NCBI RefSeq assembly: GCF_036226925.1 | Contig: NZ_CP109031.1 | Span: 1,240,001-1,304,000 of the forward strand | Source: Streptomyces sp. NBC_00659 | GTDB lineage: Bacteria; Actinomycetota; Actinomycetes; Streptomycetales; Streptomycetaceae | Direction: 5' to 3' | Length of the DNA stretch: 64,000 nucleotides | Shown here: positions 1 to 9,376 of the stretch, piece by piece | Position numbering within the stretch: position 1 is the first letter of the stretch | Layout of the letters: every line of letters starts with the position of its first letter | Position numbers and translations under genes: made by a program | Notes under the pieces: model-generated | Seen by the model: only the letters and a program-made list of their open reading frames with translations | The model's database searches: none | Told to the model about the DNA's origin: nothing

Positions 1-1
1 C

Positions 2-169
2 CAGGTACTGGTGAACAACCCCGAACTTTGGCACCGCCTGGAGGAGGACGCCCAGAAGTCGGCGGCGTCCGGAACACTCATGTGTGGGGCGACCGCGTTG
101 CGCCGGGTCTCGGAGCGGATCGACCGCGAGACCGCCCTGACCGTCTTCAAGGTCTCCGGCCTGGACTGA
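2..169 (+). CDS. 3' end of an unrecognised gene (partial)
   Basis: An open frame enters from the left edge and ends at a TGA at 167-169, giving the last 55 residues of a protein that finishes FKVSGLD. Codon use is typical of the rest of the window, so it looks like real coding sequence. I see no motif that identifies a family. It converges with the DUF4118 gene 73 bases further on, so it is not part of the kdpD transcript. Confidence 0.45.
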   Translation, partial: QVLVNNPELWHRLEEDAQKSAASGTLMCGATALRRVSERIDRETALTVFKVSGLD

Positions 170-242
170 GCCCACGCTCCGTCGCACTCGCCTGCCCACC
201 GAATGCGGCTGCACACCGGACATGAGGATGGCCAGCGAGTTG

Positions 243-995
243 TCAGCCGTCCATCACCGGCCCAGCCGTGTCGAGAGCCGCACCCGTCTGGTCGGCGAGG
301 GTGACCGCGACCAGGCGTGCCTGGAGCGGCGGTACGGGGCCCGGGCCGGGGGTGAGCATGAAGCGGCCCAGGTAGCGGCCGTTGCCGTGGGTACGCAGCT
401 CGATCTCGCCGTCCGGCCAGCCGCTCGCGTCGAGATCCCAGTGCCGCCGCCCGACCGCCACGTTGCCGTCCTGTTCCAGGCGCGGCGGCTGCCCCATCAG
501 GGTGCCGTACTCGAAGCGGCAGCCACGCAGGCCGAGGAGCTCGGTCAGCTCCCGGCGGACGTGGTCGACCACGGTGTCCGAGGACTTCGCGGACTGCGCG
601 AGCTCGGCCGTCTCGTGGATCCGGGCCAGGTATCCCGCGTCCGTCACGGTGATCACTTCGAGGCGGCGGGCGCGGGCCGCGAGCTGGGACACGACCATGC
701 CGACGATCAGCAGCAGGACGGCCGTCTCGATGTCCGAGGACGCGGTGATGTCGAAGGTCTGGTAGGGACGGGTGAGGAAGAAGTCGAACCAGGCCGCCGC
801 CGACAACGCCGCGAGCGCCCCCGCCGTACGGCTGCCGATCGCCGCGACCGCGACGACCACCACGACCAGGATCAGCGCCGCGCTCGTACGCGACAGATCC
901 GTGCGGAAGGGCACGAGGACGAGTGCCACCAGGAACGGGCCCAGGAGACCCACCACCAGGGCGAGCCGGTCCCGTATCGGATATCCGGTCGTCAT
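243..995 (-). CDS. DUF4118 (KdpD-like) membrane protein
   Basis: A 250-residue protein. Its first ~110 residues hold four closely spaced hydrophobic segments of the DUF4118 type found in the middle of KdpD, including the motif FDFFLTRPYQTF. The remaining ~130 residues are soluble and GAF-like, with no kinase domain. The frame can open at an ATG at 1082, which overlaps the kdpD stop as ATGA. The ATG at 995 is preferred because a clear AGGAGG (1003-1008) sits seven bases upstream and the intervening 29 residues are low-complexity. It lies directly downstream of kdpD on the same strand and is probably cotranscribed. A role as a sensory accessory to KdpD is inferred from domain sharing; KdpE and KdpFABC are not in the window. 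Confidence 0.7.
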   Translation of the reverse strand: MTTGYPIRDRLALVVGLLGPFLVALVLVPFRTDLSRTSAALILVVVVVAVAAIGSRTAGALAALSAAAWFDFFLTRPYQTFDITASSDIETAVLLLIVGMVVSQLAARARRLEVITVTDAGYLARIHETAELAQSAKSSDTVVDHVRRELTELLGLRGCRFEYGTLMGQPPRLEQDGNVAVGRRHWDLDASGWPDGEIELRTHGNGRYLGRFMLTPGPGPVPPLQARLVAVTLADQTGAALDTAGPVMDG

Positions 996-1078
996 GCCGT
1001 CACCTCCTGCGCTCGTCACGACGGCTCCGAGCCCCTGTGTCCTGGCGCTCACGAGTCCTGGTGTGCCGCTTTCGGTGT

Positions 1079-3666
1079 TCATACGATGCCTCCTACGCTC
1101 TGCGGATCACCGGGGTGCTCCGCCCGCTCGTCGAGCGGCAGGGACAGCACCATGGTCAGGCCGCCGCCGGGAGTGTCCTCCGGGGTGAGAGTGCCGTCCA
1201 TCGCCTCGGTCAGCCCCCGGGACAGGGCCAGGCCCAGTCCCGGGGGCTGGTGGTGTTGTCGGTGTCGCCCTGTCGCTGGAAGGGTTCGAAGAGCCGGTCG
1301 CGGTCGGTGGTCGGGAGGCCGGGTCCGCGGTCGATGACACGCACTTCGACGCGGCCCGCGTGCGCGCTGGCGGTCAGCAGCACCTTGCGGTCCGCCGGGC
1401 TGTGCCGGGCGGCGTTGGCGACAAGGTTGGCGATCACTCGTTCCAGCAAGGGTGGATCGGCCAGCACGGCCGGAACGTCGTCCAGGTCCGCCGCCTCGAC
1501 CTCGGGGGTGTCCGTCAGCGCGGCCGGCAGGACCTCGTCCAGCGTGGTGGCGCGCAGATTGAGGGTGAGGACGCCTGCTTGGAGGCGGCTGAGGTCGAGG
1601 AGGTTCTCCACCAGCCGGTTCAGTCTGGCCATGGACTCGTCCGCGGTGGCGAGGAGTTCGTCCCGGTCCTCGTCGGAGAAGTCGACGTCCCGGCTGCGCA
1701 GCGAGGAGACCGCGGCCCAGCCCGCCGCGAGAGGTGTGCGCAGGTCGTGACCGACCGCCCGCAGCAGCGCCGTGCGCATCCGGTCGGCGGCCTTGACCGG
1801 TTCGACCTCGGCGGCGGCCTCGGCGAGCCTGGCCCGTTCGACGGCCGAGCCCACGTGCGCGGCGAACGCGGCGAGGACGCGCCGCTCCGACGACGGAAGG
1901 GTGCGACCGCGCAGGACCAGGAAGGCGCCGGGTCCCGCGGGCACGACCGTGGCGCCGTCGTCTCCGGGCGGCTCGTCCACCAGCTCCACGGAGTCCATGC
2001 CGAAGGTCTCGCGCGTCCGTTCCACCAGCGCCGGGATCGTCGCTCCGCCCCGCACGATGCTGCCGGCGAGCGAGGACATCGTCTCCGCCTCCGCCGTGGC
2101 CCGCGCCGAGCGCCGTGACAGGCGCAGCGAGCGGTCCACGACGGCGGCCACGACGGCGGCGACCACCGCGAAGACCGCCAGGGCCAGCAACGCGTTCGGG
2201 TCGTTCAGCGTGAACCGGCCGACGGGCGGGATGAACCAGTAGTTGAGCAGCAGGGACGCCGTGACCGAGGCGATCACCGCCGACACGACCCCGCCTATGC
2301 AGGCAACGCCCACCACGGTGAGCAGGAAGAGCAGGGCCTCGCTGGTGAGGTTGAGCCGGTCCCGGGCCGTGTCCGGATTCAGCAGGAGGGTGAGTGCCAC
2401 GGGCATCAGGAGTCCGGCGACCGGGCCGGCGATCCTGCGTACGGTGGAGAGGGTGCGGCGGCGGGAGGGCAGCAGGGTGCCGCGCCCGGCACGTTCGTGG
2501 GTGACCGTGTGGACGTCGATGTCGCCGGAGAGTGCGACCACGGTCTCGCCGGTGCCGCGTCCGGTGACGAAGCGTTCGATGCGGCCGCGGCGGCTGGTGC
2601 CGAGGACGAGCTGGGTGGCGTTCTCGGCGCGGGCGAAGTCCACCAGGGCCGTGGCGACGTCGTCGCCGACGACCGAGTGGTAGCTGCCGCCGAGGTCCTC
2701 GATCAGCCGCCGTTGCCGGGCCAGGGAGGCGTGCGAGGCACCCGCGGCGAGACCGTCGCTGCGGGTCACGTGCACGGCGAGCAGGTCACCGCCCGCCGAC
2801 CTGTCCGCGATCCGTGCGGCCCGCCGGATGAGGGTGTCTCCCTCGGGCCCGCCGGTGAGGGCCACGACGACCCGTTCCCTCGTCTCCCACACCCCGCCGA
2901 TGTTGTGTTCGGAGCGGTACGACTGGAGCGCCTCGTCCACCCGGTCGGCGACCCACAGCAGGGCGAGCTGGCGCAGGGCGGTCAGGTTGCCGGGGCGGAA
3001 GTAGTTGGCGAGAGCGGCGTCGATCTTCTCGGGGGCGTAGATGTTCCCGTGCGCCATCCGGCGGCGCAGTCCCTCCGGCGGGATGTCGACGAACTCGATC
3101 TGCTGGGCCCGTCGTACGACCTCGTCGGGCACCGTCTCGCGCTGCGGCACCCGCGTGATCTTCTCGACGACGTCGTTGAGGGACTCCAGGTGCTGGATGT
3201 TCAGCGCCGTGATGACGTCGATCCCGGCGGCGAGTAGTTCCTCGATGTCCTGCCACCGCTTGGGATTGCGGCCGCCTCCCGGAACATTGCTGTGGGCGAT
3301 CTCGTCCACCAGCGCGACCTGCGGGCGGCGTGCGAGGACCGCGGCCAGGTCCATCTCCTCGAAGTCCCCGCCGCGATAGGAGCAGGACGTACGCCGGACG
3401 ACCTCCAGGCCGTCGAGCATCATCTCCGTGCCGGGGCGCCCGTGGCACTCCACGAACCCGACCACCACGTCCGCGCCGCGCGCCGCCCGGCGTCGCGCCT
3501 CGTCGAGCATGCGGTAGGTCTTGCCGACCCCGGGTGCGGCGCCGAGATAGACCTTCAACCGTCCGGGCCGTACCTCGCCCACACCAGGGGGTACGCCCCC
3601 CGCGACGGGCCGTACCTCGCCCCCGCCGGTCCGTACGTCGCTCATATCGGTCCGTACGTCACTCAT
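1079..3666 (-). pseudogene. kdpD: KdpD sensor histidine kinase, apparent frameshift near the 3' end
   Basis: Osmosensitive K+ sensor kinase. In order it carries the N-terminal KdpD nucleotide-binding domain (Walker A GAAPGVGKT near residue 45, then DEIAHSNVPG), a universal-stress-protein-like domain, DUF4118 transmembrane segments, a HisKA box (VGHDLRTPLA, around residue 630) and most of a HATPase domain. The uninterrupted frame stops early at 1210, just after DTDNTT. Shifting by one base at a G-run (1242-1246 on the + strand) restores the G2 box GLGLALSRGL and a C-terminus ending at 1079, where the stop overlaps an ATG as ATGA. The total length is 3n+2, consistent with one missing base. The start at 3666 (MSDVRT) is chosen over 3771 because the extra 35 residues do not look like KdpD. 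It is either a recent mutation or a sequencing error. Confidence 0.85.
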
Positions 3667-3901
3667 CGCAGCCGACGTGCTCCACTCACTGGCGATCGAT
3701 TCCCCGGAGGGAAGGGTTGCTTCCCCTACCGAACCGCTTGTGCGCGTCGCTCGGCGCGCTCCCTGACGCATCCTTGGCGCCGGTCACGTGGACGTTGACA
3801 CTGCTTTGACGGGTGCCGGCCCGATAGGGTGAAAGCGGTGTGCCGGGAAGTCTGGTCGGCGGGGAGCCACAAGGTCTCCTTCTCATGACCAGAGGGATGC
3901 C

Positions 3902-5494
3902 ATGCGCGCGGTAGGGACAGTTCTGGCTCTCGTGGTCCTCGCCACCGTGGTGGCCACCTTCGCCCGCCATTGGCGTATCCCCGCGCCCTCCCTGCTCGTG
4001 ATCGCGGGCCTCGCTGTCGCCCTGCTGCCGGGCACCCCGGAGATCCGGATCAGCCCCGAGATCATCGGCCTCGTCGTCCTGCCGCCCCTTCTGTACGCGA
4101 GCGCCGAGGAATTGCCCTGGCGCGACCTGCGCGCCGTGTGGAAACCGGTCGGAGTGCTGTCGACGGGCCTGGTCCTGGCCTCGGCGGCGGCGGTCGGGGC
4201 GGTCGCCTCCCTGGTCACGCCGCTGTCGTGGCAGATGGCGTTCGTGCTGGGAGCCGTGCTGGCGAGCACCGACCCGGTGGCGGTGACCGCGCTGGGCAGA
4301 CGGCTGGCGCTGCCGCCCAAGGTGCAGGTGCTGGTGCAGGCCGAGAGCCTCTTCAACGACGCGACCTCCCTCGTCCTCTTCCGGGTCGCGGTGAGCGTCG
4401 CCGTGGCATCGGCGGCGGCCGGCTGGGGTGCGGCAGCGAGTGAGTTCGCGCTGCTGGCGGGGGGCGGCATGGTCATCGGTGCCGCGGTCGCGGGTGTGGT
4501 GACGCTGATCCGGCGGCGCACGGAGGACCCGGTCCTGGAGACGGTGATCGCGCTGGTCACGCCCTACGCGGCGTACGTCCTGGCCGAGGCCGCGCACGCC
4601 TCGGGTGTCACCTCGGTGGTGGTCGCCGGAGTCGTCCTGGGCGGACGGGGCGACGGCCTCACCAACGCCCGCATCCGCCTCCAGCTCCACGCCGTCTACG
4701 GCACGGTGGTCTTCCTGCTGGAGAGCGTCGTCTTCAGCCTCATCGGGCTCGCCCTGCCGGCGCAGGTGCGGGCGCTGTCCGACGCCGACGGCGCCTGGCC
4801 CCTGTACGCGCTCGCCGTCGCCGCCACGCTCATCGCCATGCGCCTGTTGTGGCTGGCGCCGCTGTCCGCCGTGGTGCAGCGCAAGGGCGGGATCCAGCGG
4901 ATGAACTGGCGGGTTCCGGTCGTCCTGACCTGGGCCGGCACCCGCGGCGTGGTCCCCCTGGCCGCCGCCCTGTCCATCCCCGTGACCATGGAGGACGGTT
5001 CCACGCTCTCGGAACGCCCCCTCGTCCTCGTCCTGACCACCTCGGTCGTGGTCGTCACGCTCGTCGTCCAGGGCTTCACACTGGCTCCGGTCGTCCGCCG
5101 CTCGGGCATCGCCCTCGAACCCGACCACACCGAACGCGAAGAGGCACAGGCCCGCTGCAGCCTGGCGAACGCGGGCCTGAGCCGGCTGGACGAGATATCC
5201 GAACTGGAAGCCGTCCCCGACGTCGTCCTCGACCGGCTCCGCCGCGGCCTGACGGCCCGCCTCGACGACGCGAGCGATCGCCTCGGGCAGGCCGACGGCG
5301 ACGGCACTCCGACGGAATCCGCCGCCCTCACCTACCGCCAGCTACGACGCGACCTGATCACGGTGGAGGAGGCCGAACTCCAGCGCCTCTACGACCGGCA
5401 CCACATCAGCGACACGACACGCCGCCGCCTGCAACGCTCGCTGGACCTGGAGGAGGCCCGGCTCGCGGACGCGCACGGGCTGTCCCGCGACTGA
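3902..5494 (+). CDS. CPA1-family Na+/H+ antiporter
   Basis: A 530-residue cation/proton antiporter. About twelve hydrophobic segments occupy residues 1-410, followed by a ~120-residue charged cytoplasmic tail. The family signatures are visible: TDPVAVTALGRR near residue 128 and ESLFNDATSLVLF near residue 150, which supply the Asp and Asn-Asp of the ion site, plus GTRGVVPLAAAL near residue 345. The start at 3902 follows an AGAGGG at a five-base spacing. It is divergent from kdpD across about 235 bases, so K+ sensing and Na+/H+ exchange sit side by side. A role in pH and sodium homeostasis is inferred from the family; ion specificity cannot be read from the sequence. Confidence 0.85.
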   Translation: MRAVGTVLALVVLATVVATFARHWRIPAPSLLVIAGLAVALLPGTPEIRISPEIIGLVVLPPLLYASAEELPWRDLRAVWKPVGVLSTGLVLASAAAVGAVASLVTPLSWQMAFVLGAVLASTDPVAVTALGRRLALPPKVQVLVQAESLFNDATSLVLFRVAVSVAVASAAAGWGAAASEFALLAGGGMVIGAAVAGVVTLIRRRTEDPVLETVIALVTPYAAYVLAEAAHASGVTSVVVAGVVLGGRGDGLTNARIRLQLHAVYGTVVFLLESVVFSLIGLALPAQVRALSDADGAWPLYALAVAATLIAMRLLWLAPLSAVVQRKGGIQRMNWRVPVVLTWAGTRGVVPLAAALSIPVTMEDGSTLSERPLVLVLTTSVVVVTLVVQGFTLAPVVRRSGIALEPDHTEREEAQARCSLANAGLSRLDEISELEAVPDVVLDRLRRGLTARLDDASDRLGQADGDGTPTESAALTYRQLRRDLITVEEAELQRLYDRHHISDTTRRRLQRSLDLEEARLADAHGLSRD

Positions 5495-5580
5495 GGCCGA
5501 GCGCGGGCAGTCGATCGCCTGGATCAGACGGGATCGCTCAATGTGCTTGTAGCAGGTCATCCCCGCCATAGAGGCTCGAC

Positions 5581-6636
5581 TCACGCGGGTACCGCACTGC
5601 GCTTGTCGTCAACCGGGACGAGTCGGGGAACCAAGCGGACGTAAGTGACCATGCCGAGGACTTCGACCAGGGTCTGCGTGACTACGACGACAGCGGCGAC
5701 GGCCAGGGAGTCGGGCAGCGCCAGGGCGAGCGGCAGGACGACCAGGGAGTTGCGGGTCGCCCCCGTGAAGACGATCGCCCTCCCCGAGGACGCGTCCAGG
5801 CGGAACAGGTGGGCAACGGCCTTCCCTGCGAACGCCATGACGATCAGGAACGCGACATAGAACGGGATCACGGCGACGACGTCGCCCAGACTGTTGCCGA
5901 GCTTGGGAACCTGGGAGGCGACCACGACCAGCAGGGTCGCGGCCATCAGCGGCACCATCGCGGTAGTCGCACCATCGGAGACCCTCTGCCCGGCCGGGCT
6001 GCGCGCGGCCCACGCCTGCAGGGCCCACGCGAGGGCGAGCGGGATGACGATCAGGACGACGAACGCCTCGAGGAAGGGGCCGACCTCGACGATGTCGGCC
6101 GGCTCCGAACCCATGAACAGGTACAGGAACCCCGGGAGCAGCAGCAACTGCGCAACCAGGAGCACCGGAGTGGCGGCCAGCAAGCGGCGGCTGGAGCCGC
6201 CGGCCAGCCCGGAGAAGACGATCACGTAGTCCACGCACGGGCACAGCAGCACCAGCAGGACCCCGAGCCGGACCGCCTGGTCCGAGGGGAGCAAGGCGAA
6301 CATCGCCGCGACCACCAGCGGCACCACCACGAAGTTCACCACCACCGCGGCGGACAGGAACCGGCCGTCACGCAGCGAGCGCACCAGCTCGGCCGCCGGG
6401 ACCTGGAGGAAGGTGACGAACAGCAGCGCGCCGAGCACCGGGTTGATCGCGTGCTCCAGCCCCGGCCCGAGTCCGGGGGCCACCCAGCCGAGCAGCGCGC
6501 CGACGGCCATTGCCGCCAAGTAGGCCGCGACCTGGTGGTGTTCCATCCGCTCGACCAGGCCCTGCGGTCCCTGCTGCGACACCCGAACTGCTCCTTCATG
6601 CTGTTCCGGCCGCCCCGTGGTGACCGCCGGATCCAT
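5581..6636 (-). CDS. ACR3/bile-acid-symporter-family transporter, probable arsenite or metalloid exporter
   Basis: A 351-residue integral membrane protein with about ten hydrophobic segments, of the ACR3 / bile acid:sodium symporter superfamily. The conserved Cys segment LLCPCVDYVIVFSGLAGG lies near residue 140. A late GATRNSLVVLPLALAL segment matches the second signature of ACR3-like carriers. The frame is open back to 6738, but that would overlap the preceding gene by 80 bases. The ATG at 6636 follows a G-rich Shine-Dalgarno (AGGGGG) and leaves a 22-base gap. It is the last gene of an operon with a MerT-like protein and a MerR regulator. No arsenate reductase or ArsR is nearby, so arsenite is the best guess and not established. 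Confidence 0.75.
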   Translation of the reverse strand: MDPAVTTGRPEQHEGAVRVSQQGPQGLVERMEHHQVAAYLAAMAVGALLGWVAPGLGPGLEHAINPVLGALLFVTFLQVPAAELVRSLRDGRFLSAAVVVNFVVVPLVVAAMFALLPSDQAVRLGVLLVLLCPCVDYVIVFSGLAGGSSRRLLAATPVLLVAQLLLLPGFLYLFMGSEPADIVEVGPFLEAFVVLIVIPLALAWALQAWAARSPAGQRVSDGATTAMVPLMAATLLVVVASQVPKLGNSLGDVVAVIPFYVAFLIVMAFAGKAVAHLFRLDASSGRAIVFTGATRNSLVVLPLALALPDSLAVAAVVVVTQTLVEVLGMVTYVRLVPRLVPVDDKRSAVPA

Positions 6637-6658
6637 CTTCACAGGCCCCCTGCCCGGT

Positions 6659-6982
6659 CTATCGGCGAGCGGCCTTGCTGCCCTCCGTGACCGGGTGCGG
6701 GCCAACGGTCGGCATGCCGAGGTCGGCCACCGCCGCACCCTTTCGGCAGGCCGCCCTGGTGGTGCGGCGGCGCACCACCAGGACGCCGAGTCCGGCGGCC
6801 ACGGTCAGCACCGCGAGGGCCGGCATCCACAGTGCTCCGATCGCGGAGGTGACGCCGATGCCACCGAGGACGACCAGGATCGGTCCCGCGCAGCACACCG
6901 CACAGGCGGTGATCGTGGCCGCGCCGACGCCGAGAATGCCCCAAGAGCGGGACGGACGGGGTGAGGAGGGTGAAGTGGTCAT
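6659..6982 (-). CDS. MerT-like small membrane protein with a Cys-Cys pair in helix 1
   Basis: A 107-residue protein with two hydrophobic helices, roughly residues 15-38 and 42-66. The motif CAVCCAGP in the first helix resembles the metal-binding Cys pair of the mercury importer MerT. A further Cys (AACRKG) follows the second helix. It starts as ATGA overlapping the stop of the MerR-family gene, so the two are translationally coupled, and the transporter gene begins 22 bases after its stop. By analogy it would pass a soft metal or metalloid ion across the membrane. No MerP and no MerA are present in this window. Confidence 0.65.
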   Translation of the reverse strand: MTTSPSSPRPSRSWGILGVGAATITACAVCCAGPILVVLGGIGVTSAIGALWMPALAVLTVAAGLGVLVVRRRTTRAACRKGAAVADLGMPTVGPHPVTEGSKAARR

Positions 6983-7752
6983 GCGGTCGCTCCGAAGAGG
7001 TCGGCCAGTATTCCGGCGGCGGGCTCGGGTGCCCGCACCTCCAACTGGAAGGCGGTGGGGGTCAGGTGCAGGGTGAAGTCGAAGAACGCGCAGCAGCCCT
7101 GCTCCGCCGCGGCAAGGGCAGCGACCTCACCGGCGAGCTCAGCGCCGGTGGGGAAGGACAGCCGTACGCCGTCGGGGATCTCCTCGCGCCCCTCGGCCTT
7201 GCCGACCACCTGCCGCCACAACTCGGTGCGCTCGCCCAGCTCGGCGCCGTCCAGGGTGCAGGCCACCGGGACGTCCCGCCACTGCTCGGCGCTGTTACCC
7301 AGGCGGGTCGGCGACAGCGTCACCGGCACGGGCCCGGCCGCCTCCTTGCCGGTTGTGGTGCAGCCGCAGTCCGGACCGCAGGCCCCGGCGGGCGCAGGGC
7401 CAGACAGTTCGGCGTGGACACCGGTCAGGTGGCCGGAGAACGCCCGCAGCTCGGTGATGCGGTCGTCGGTCTGCGTGATCCGGTCCGCGACCAGCGGCAG
7501 CATCCGCGCCCGCACCGAGGCACACACTCCTTCCTCACGGACGTCCAGCAGCTCGCGGATCTCGTCCAGAGCCAGGCCCAGCAGTTTGGCTGACGAGATG
7601 AACGCCAGGCGGTCCACCGCGTCCTCTCCGTAGACGCGGTACCCGGACGGGGTCCGCTCGGCGAGCAGCAGCCCGGCGTCTTCGTAGAAACGCAGCGTCG
7701 TGGCCGGAACGCCGGATCGTTCGGCCAGCTGGGAGATGCGGTAGGTCGTCAC
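6979..7752 (-). CDS. MerR-family metal-responsive regulator with extra Cys clusters
   Basis: A 257-residue regulator. An N-terminal MerR winged helix (TYRISQLAERSGVPATTLRF) is followed by the dimerisation helix (residues ~75-115). A long C-terminal region contains GACGPDCGCTT near residue 130 and GCCAFFDF near residue 220, giving seven or more Cys residues suited to metal sensing. The longest frame starts at a TTG at 7791 that lies inside the promoter. The GTG at 7752 is preferred because it begins the family motif (VTTYRIS), and it sits about where transcription should start, implying a leaderless mRNA. It overlaps the MerT-like gene as ATGA. The metal is unknown; Hg, As or another thiophilic ion are all possible. 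Confidence 0.8.
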   Translation of the reverse strand: MTTYRISQLAERSGVPATTLRFYEDAGLLLAERTPSGYRVYGEDAVDRLAFISSAKLLGLALDEIRELLDVREEGVCASVRARMLPLVADRITQTDDRITELRAFSGHLTGVHAELSGPAPAGACGPDCGCTTTGKEAAGPVPVTLSPTRLGNSAEQWRDVPVACTLDGAELGERTELWRQVVGKAEGREEIPDGVRLSFPTGAELAGEVAALAAAEQGCCAFFDFTLHLTPTAFQLEVRAPEPAAGILADLFGATA

Positions 7753-7760
7753 ACTGCCGA

Positions 7761-7791
7761 CGGTAAACCTTCGACCCGACTCGAATGTCAA
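7761..7791 (-). promoter_or_regulatory. MerR-type promoter and operator for the metal operon
   Basis: On the minus strand TTGACA (7791-7786) and TTACCG (7766-7761) are separated by 19 bases, the overlong spacer typical of MerR-activated promoters. The spacer holds an imperfect dyad, ACCTTCGA-N6-TCGAATGT on the plus strand (7767-7788), with seven of eight arm positions matching. The -10 ends nine bases before the GTG at 7752, so transcription should begin at or beside the start codon. Confidence 0.75.
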
Positions 7792-7890
7792 GCGTCGTTC
7801 GCCTGCTTGCCTGCGCCGCGTCGGGACCGCCGACTGGGGACGCGCGACTTCTCTCGTATCCGCACGTCAGCGTCGAACGCTCCGAGCGTC

Positions 7891-8181
7891 TCAGCGGAAC
7901 TCGGCGAGCCGTGGCCGCAGCCCGAGGGCGGTGAGCGCGGCCACCGAGGCCAGGGCTCCCAGGGCCCCCGGCAGCAGATCCCCCACCGAGGAGCGGCTTG
8001 CCTGGACCGAGGCGGTGAAGTGACGGCGGTTGATGTCGGTCACTTTGTCCAGCGCCGTCATCCACGCCCCGAAGTGCGCGTTGGACGTGCCCGCCTCCCA
8101 GCCCATGCAGAACGCGACGGCCTCGCGTTCCTTGCCCTGTGCGAGCAGGGCGCGGATCGTGCGGTCGTCTCGCTGGTACAC
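7891..8181 (-). CDS. Small hypothetical protein, probably the C-terminal remnant of a larger membrane protein
   Basis: A 96-residue frame with a GTG start at 8181 and a C-terminus ending in one hydrophobic helix followed by GLRPRLAEFR. From general familiarity, the composition (an Arg/Asp-rich helical stretch, an INRRHF segment, then a single helix and RPRLAE) resembles the tail of longer Streptomyces two-helix membrane proteins. The open frame continues upstream for about 18 codons without a Shine-Dalgarno, which fits a 5'-truncated gene. It lies between the MerR operon promoter and the dehydrogenase at 8231. No function can be assigned. Confidence 0.45.
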   Translation of the reverse strand: MYQRDDRTIRALLAQGKEREAVAFCMGWEAGTSNAHFGAWMTALDKVTDINRRHFTASVQASRSSVGDLLPGALGALASVAALTALGLRPRLAEFR

Positions 8182-8230
8182 GGCGTACGGGTGCCTGAGG
8201 TTGTGAGGCGTTCGATGCGGACCCCGGTCA

Positions 8231-9316
8231 TCAGAAGATCACCACCGAGCGGAGGACATCGCCCTTGTGCATGCGGGCGAAGGCGTCTTCGACCTGGTCC
8301 AAGGTGATCGTCTCGGTGACGAAGGAGTCGAGGTCCAGGCGGCCTTGGAGGTAGAGGTCGGTGAGCATGGGGAAGTCGCGGGACGGCAGGCAGTCGCCGT
8401 ACCAGGAGGACTTGAGCGCGCCGCCTCGTCCGAAGACGTCCTGCAGCGGCAGGTCGAGTTGCATGTCGGGGGTCGGGACGCCCACGAGGACGACGGTGCC
8501 GGCCAGGTCACGGGCGTAGAACGCCTGTCGGTAGGTTTCCGGCCGCCCGACGGCTTCGATGACGATGTCGGCGCCGAATCCGCTGGTCAGCTCGCGGATC
8601 GCCTCGACCGGGTCGGTGTCGCGCGCGTTCACGGTGTCCGTGGCGCCCATCGTCCGAGCCGTCTCGAGTTTGCGCTCGTCGATGTCCACGGCGATGATCT
8701 TCGCGGCGCCGGCCAGCCGGGCGCCGACGACGGCTGCGTTGCCGACGCCTCCGCAGCCGATGACAGCGACGGTGTCGCCTCGGCCTACTCCTCCTGTGTT
8801 GATCGCCGCACCGATGCCTGCCATGACCCCGCAGCCGAGCAGGCCGGCGGCGGCTGGTGAGGCGGCCGGATCGACCTTCGTGCACTGGCCGGCGGCGACG
8901 AGGGTCTTTTCGGCGAAGGCGCCGATGCCGAGGGCGGGTGACAGTTCGGTGCCGTCGGTGAGGGTCATCTTCTGGCGCGCGTTGTGCGTATCGAAGCAGT
9001 ACTGCGGGCGTCCACGTCGGCATGCGCGACAACGGCCGCAGACCGCCCGCCAGTTCAGGACGACGAAGTCGCCCGGCACCAAGTCGGTGACTCCGGTGCC
9101 GACCGACTCCACGATGCCCGCCGCCTCGTGTCCGAGAAGGAACGGGAAGTCGTCGTTGATGCCGCCTTCCCGGTAGTGCAGGTCGGTGTGGCAGACGCCG
9201 CAGGCCTGCACTTTTACCACCGCCTCGCCCGGCCCTGGATCGGGCACGACGATCGTCTCGACGCGCACCGGCTCGCCTTTGGCGCGGGCGACGACGCCGC
9301 GTACGTGCTGAGGCAT
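8231..9316 (-). CDS. mscR: S-(hydroxymethyl)mycothiol dehydrogenase (mycothiol-dependent formaldehyde dehydrogenase)
   Basis: A 361-residue zinc-dependent medium-chain dehydrogenase that oxidises the mycothiol adduct of formaldehyde with NAD+. Visible features are the catalytic Cys in GVCHTDLH (near residue 40), GHEAAG, the structural-zinc Cys cluster [15 protein letters not shown] (near residues 92-106), and the nucleotide site [17 protein letters not shown] (near residue 190). Length and C-terminus ([13 protein letters not shown]) match the actinobacterial MscR/AdhE2 group. It follows a P450 gene on the same strand, 61 bases downstream. That placement suggests removal of formaldehyde released by O-demethylation. 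The metallo-beta-lactamase-fold partner often found next to this gene is absent. Confidence 0.85.
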   Translation of the reverse strand: MPQHVRGVVARAKGEPVRVETIVVPDPGPGEAVVKVQACGVCHTDLHYREGGINDDFPFLLGHEAAGIVESVGTGVTDLVPGDFVVLNWRAVCGRCRACRRGRPQYCFDTHNARQKMTLTDGTELSPALGIGAFAEKTLVAAGQCTKVDPAASPAAAGLLGCGVMAGIGAAINTGGVGRGDTVAVIGCGGVGNAAVVGARLAGAAKIIAVDIDERKLETARTMGATDTVNARDTDPVEAIRELTSGFGADIVIEAVGRPETYRQAFYARDLAGTVVLVGVPTPDMQLDLPLQDVFGRGGALKSSWYGDCLPSRDFPMLTDLYLQGRLDLDSFVTETITLDQVEDAFARMHKGDVLRSVVIF

Positions 9317-9376
9317 GGATGGATCCTCTCGACTGTCTGTATGGAAAGTGAGGCTCGGGTTTCCGACGGACGGTGG

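Noticed and set aside
2497..3237. Long plus-strand open frames opposite kdpD
   Set aside because: They are third-codon GC artefacts of the complementary strand; the minus-strand frame carries the KdpD motifs.
3795..3830. TTGACA followed by GATAGGGT upstream of the Na+/H+ antiporter gene, as a promoter
   Set aside because: The spacing is 22 to 24 bases, too long for a sigma-70-type promoter, and the dyad seen in MerR promoters is absent.
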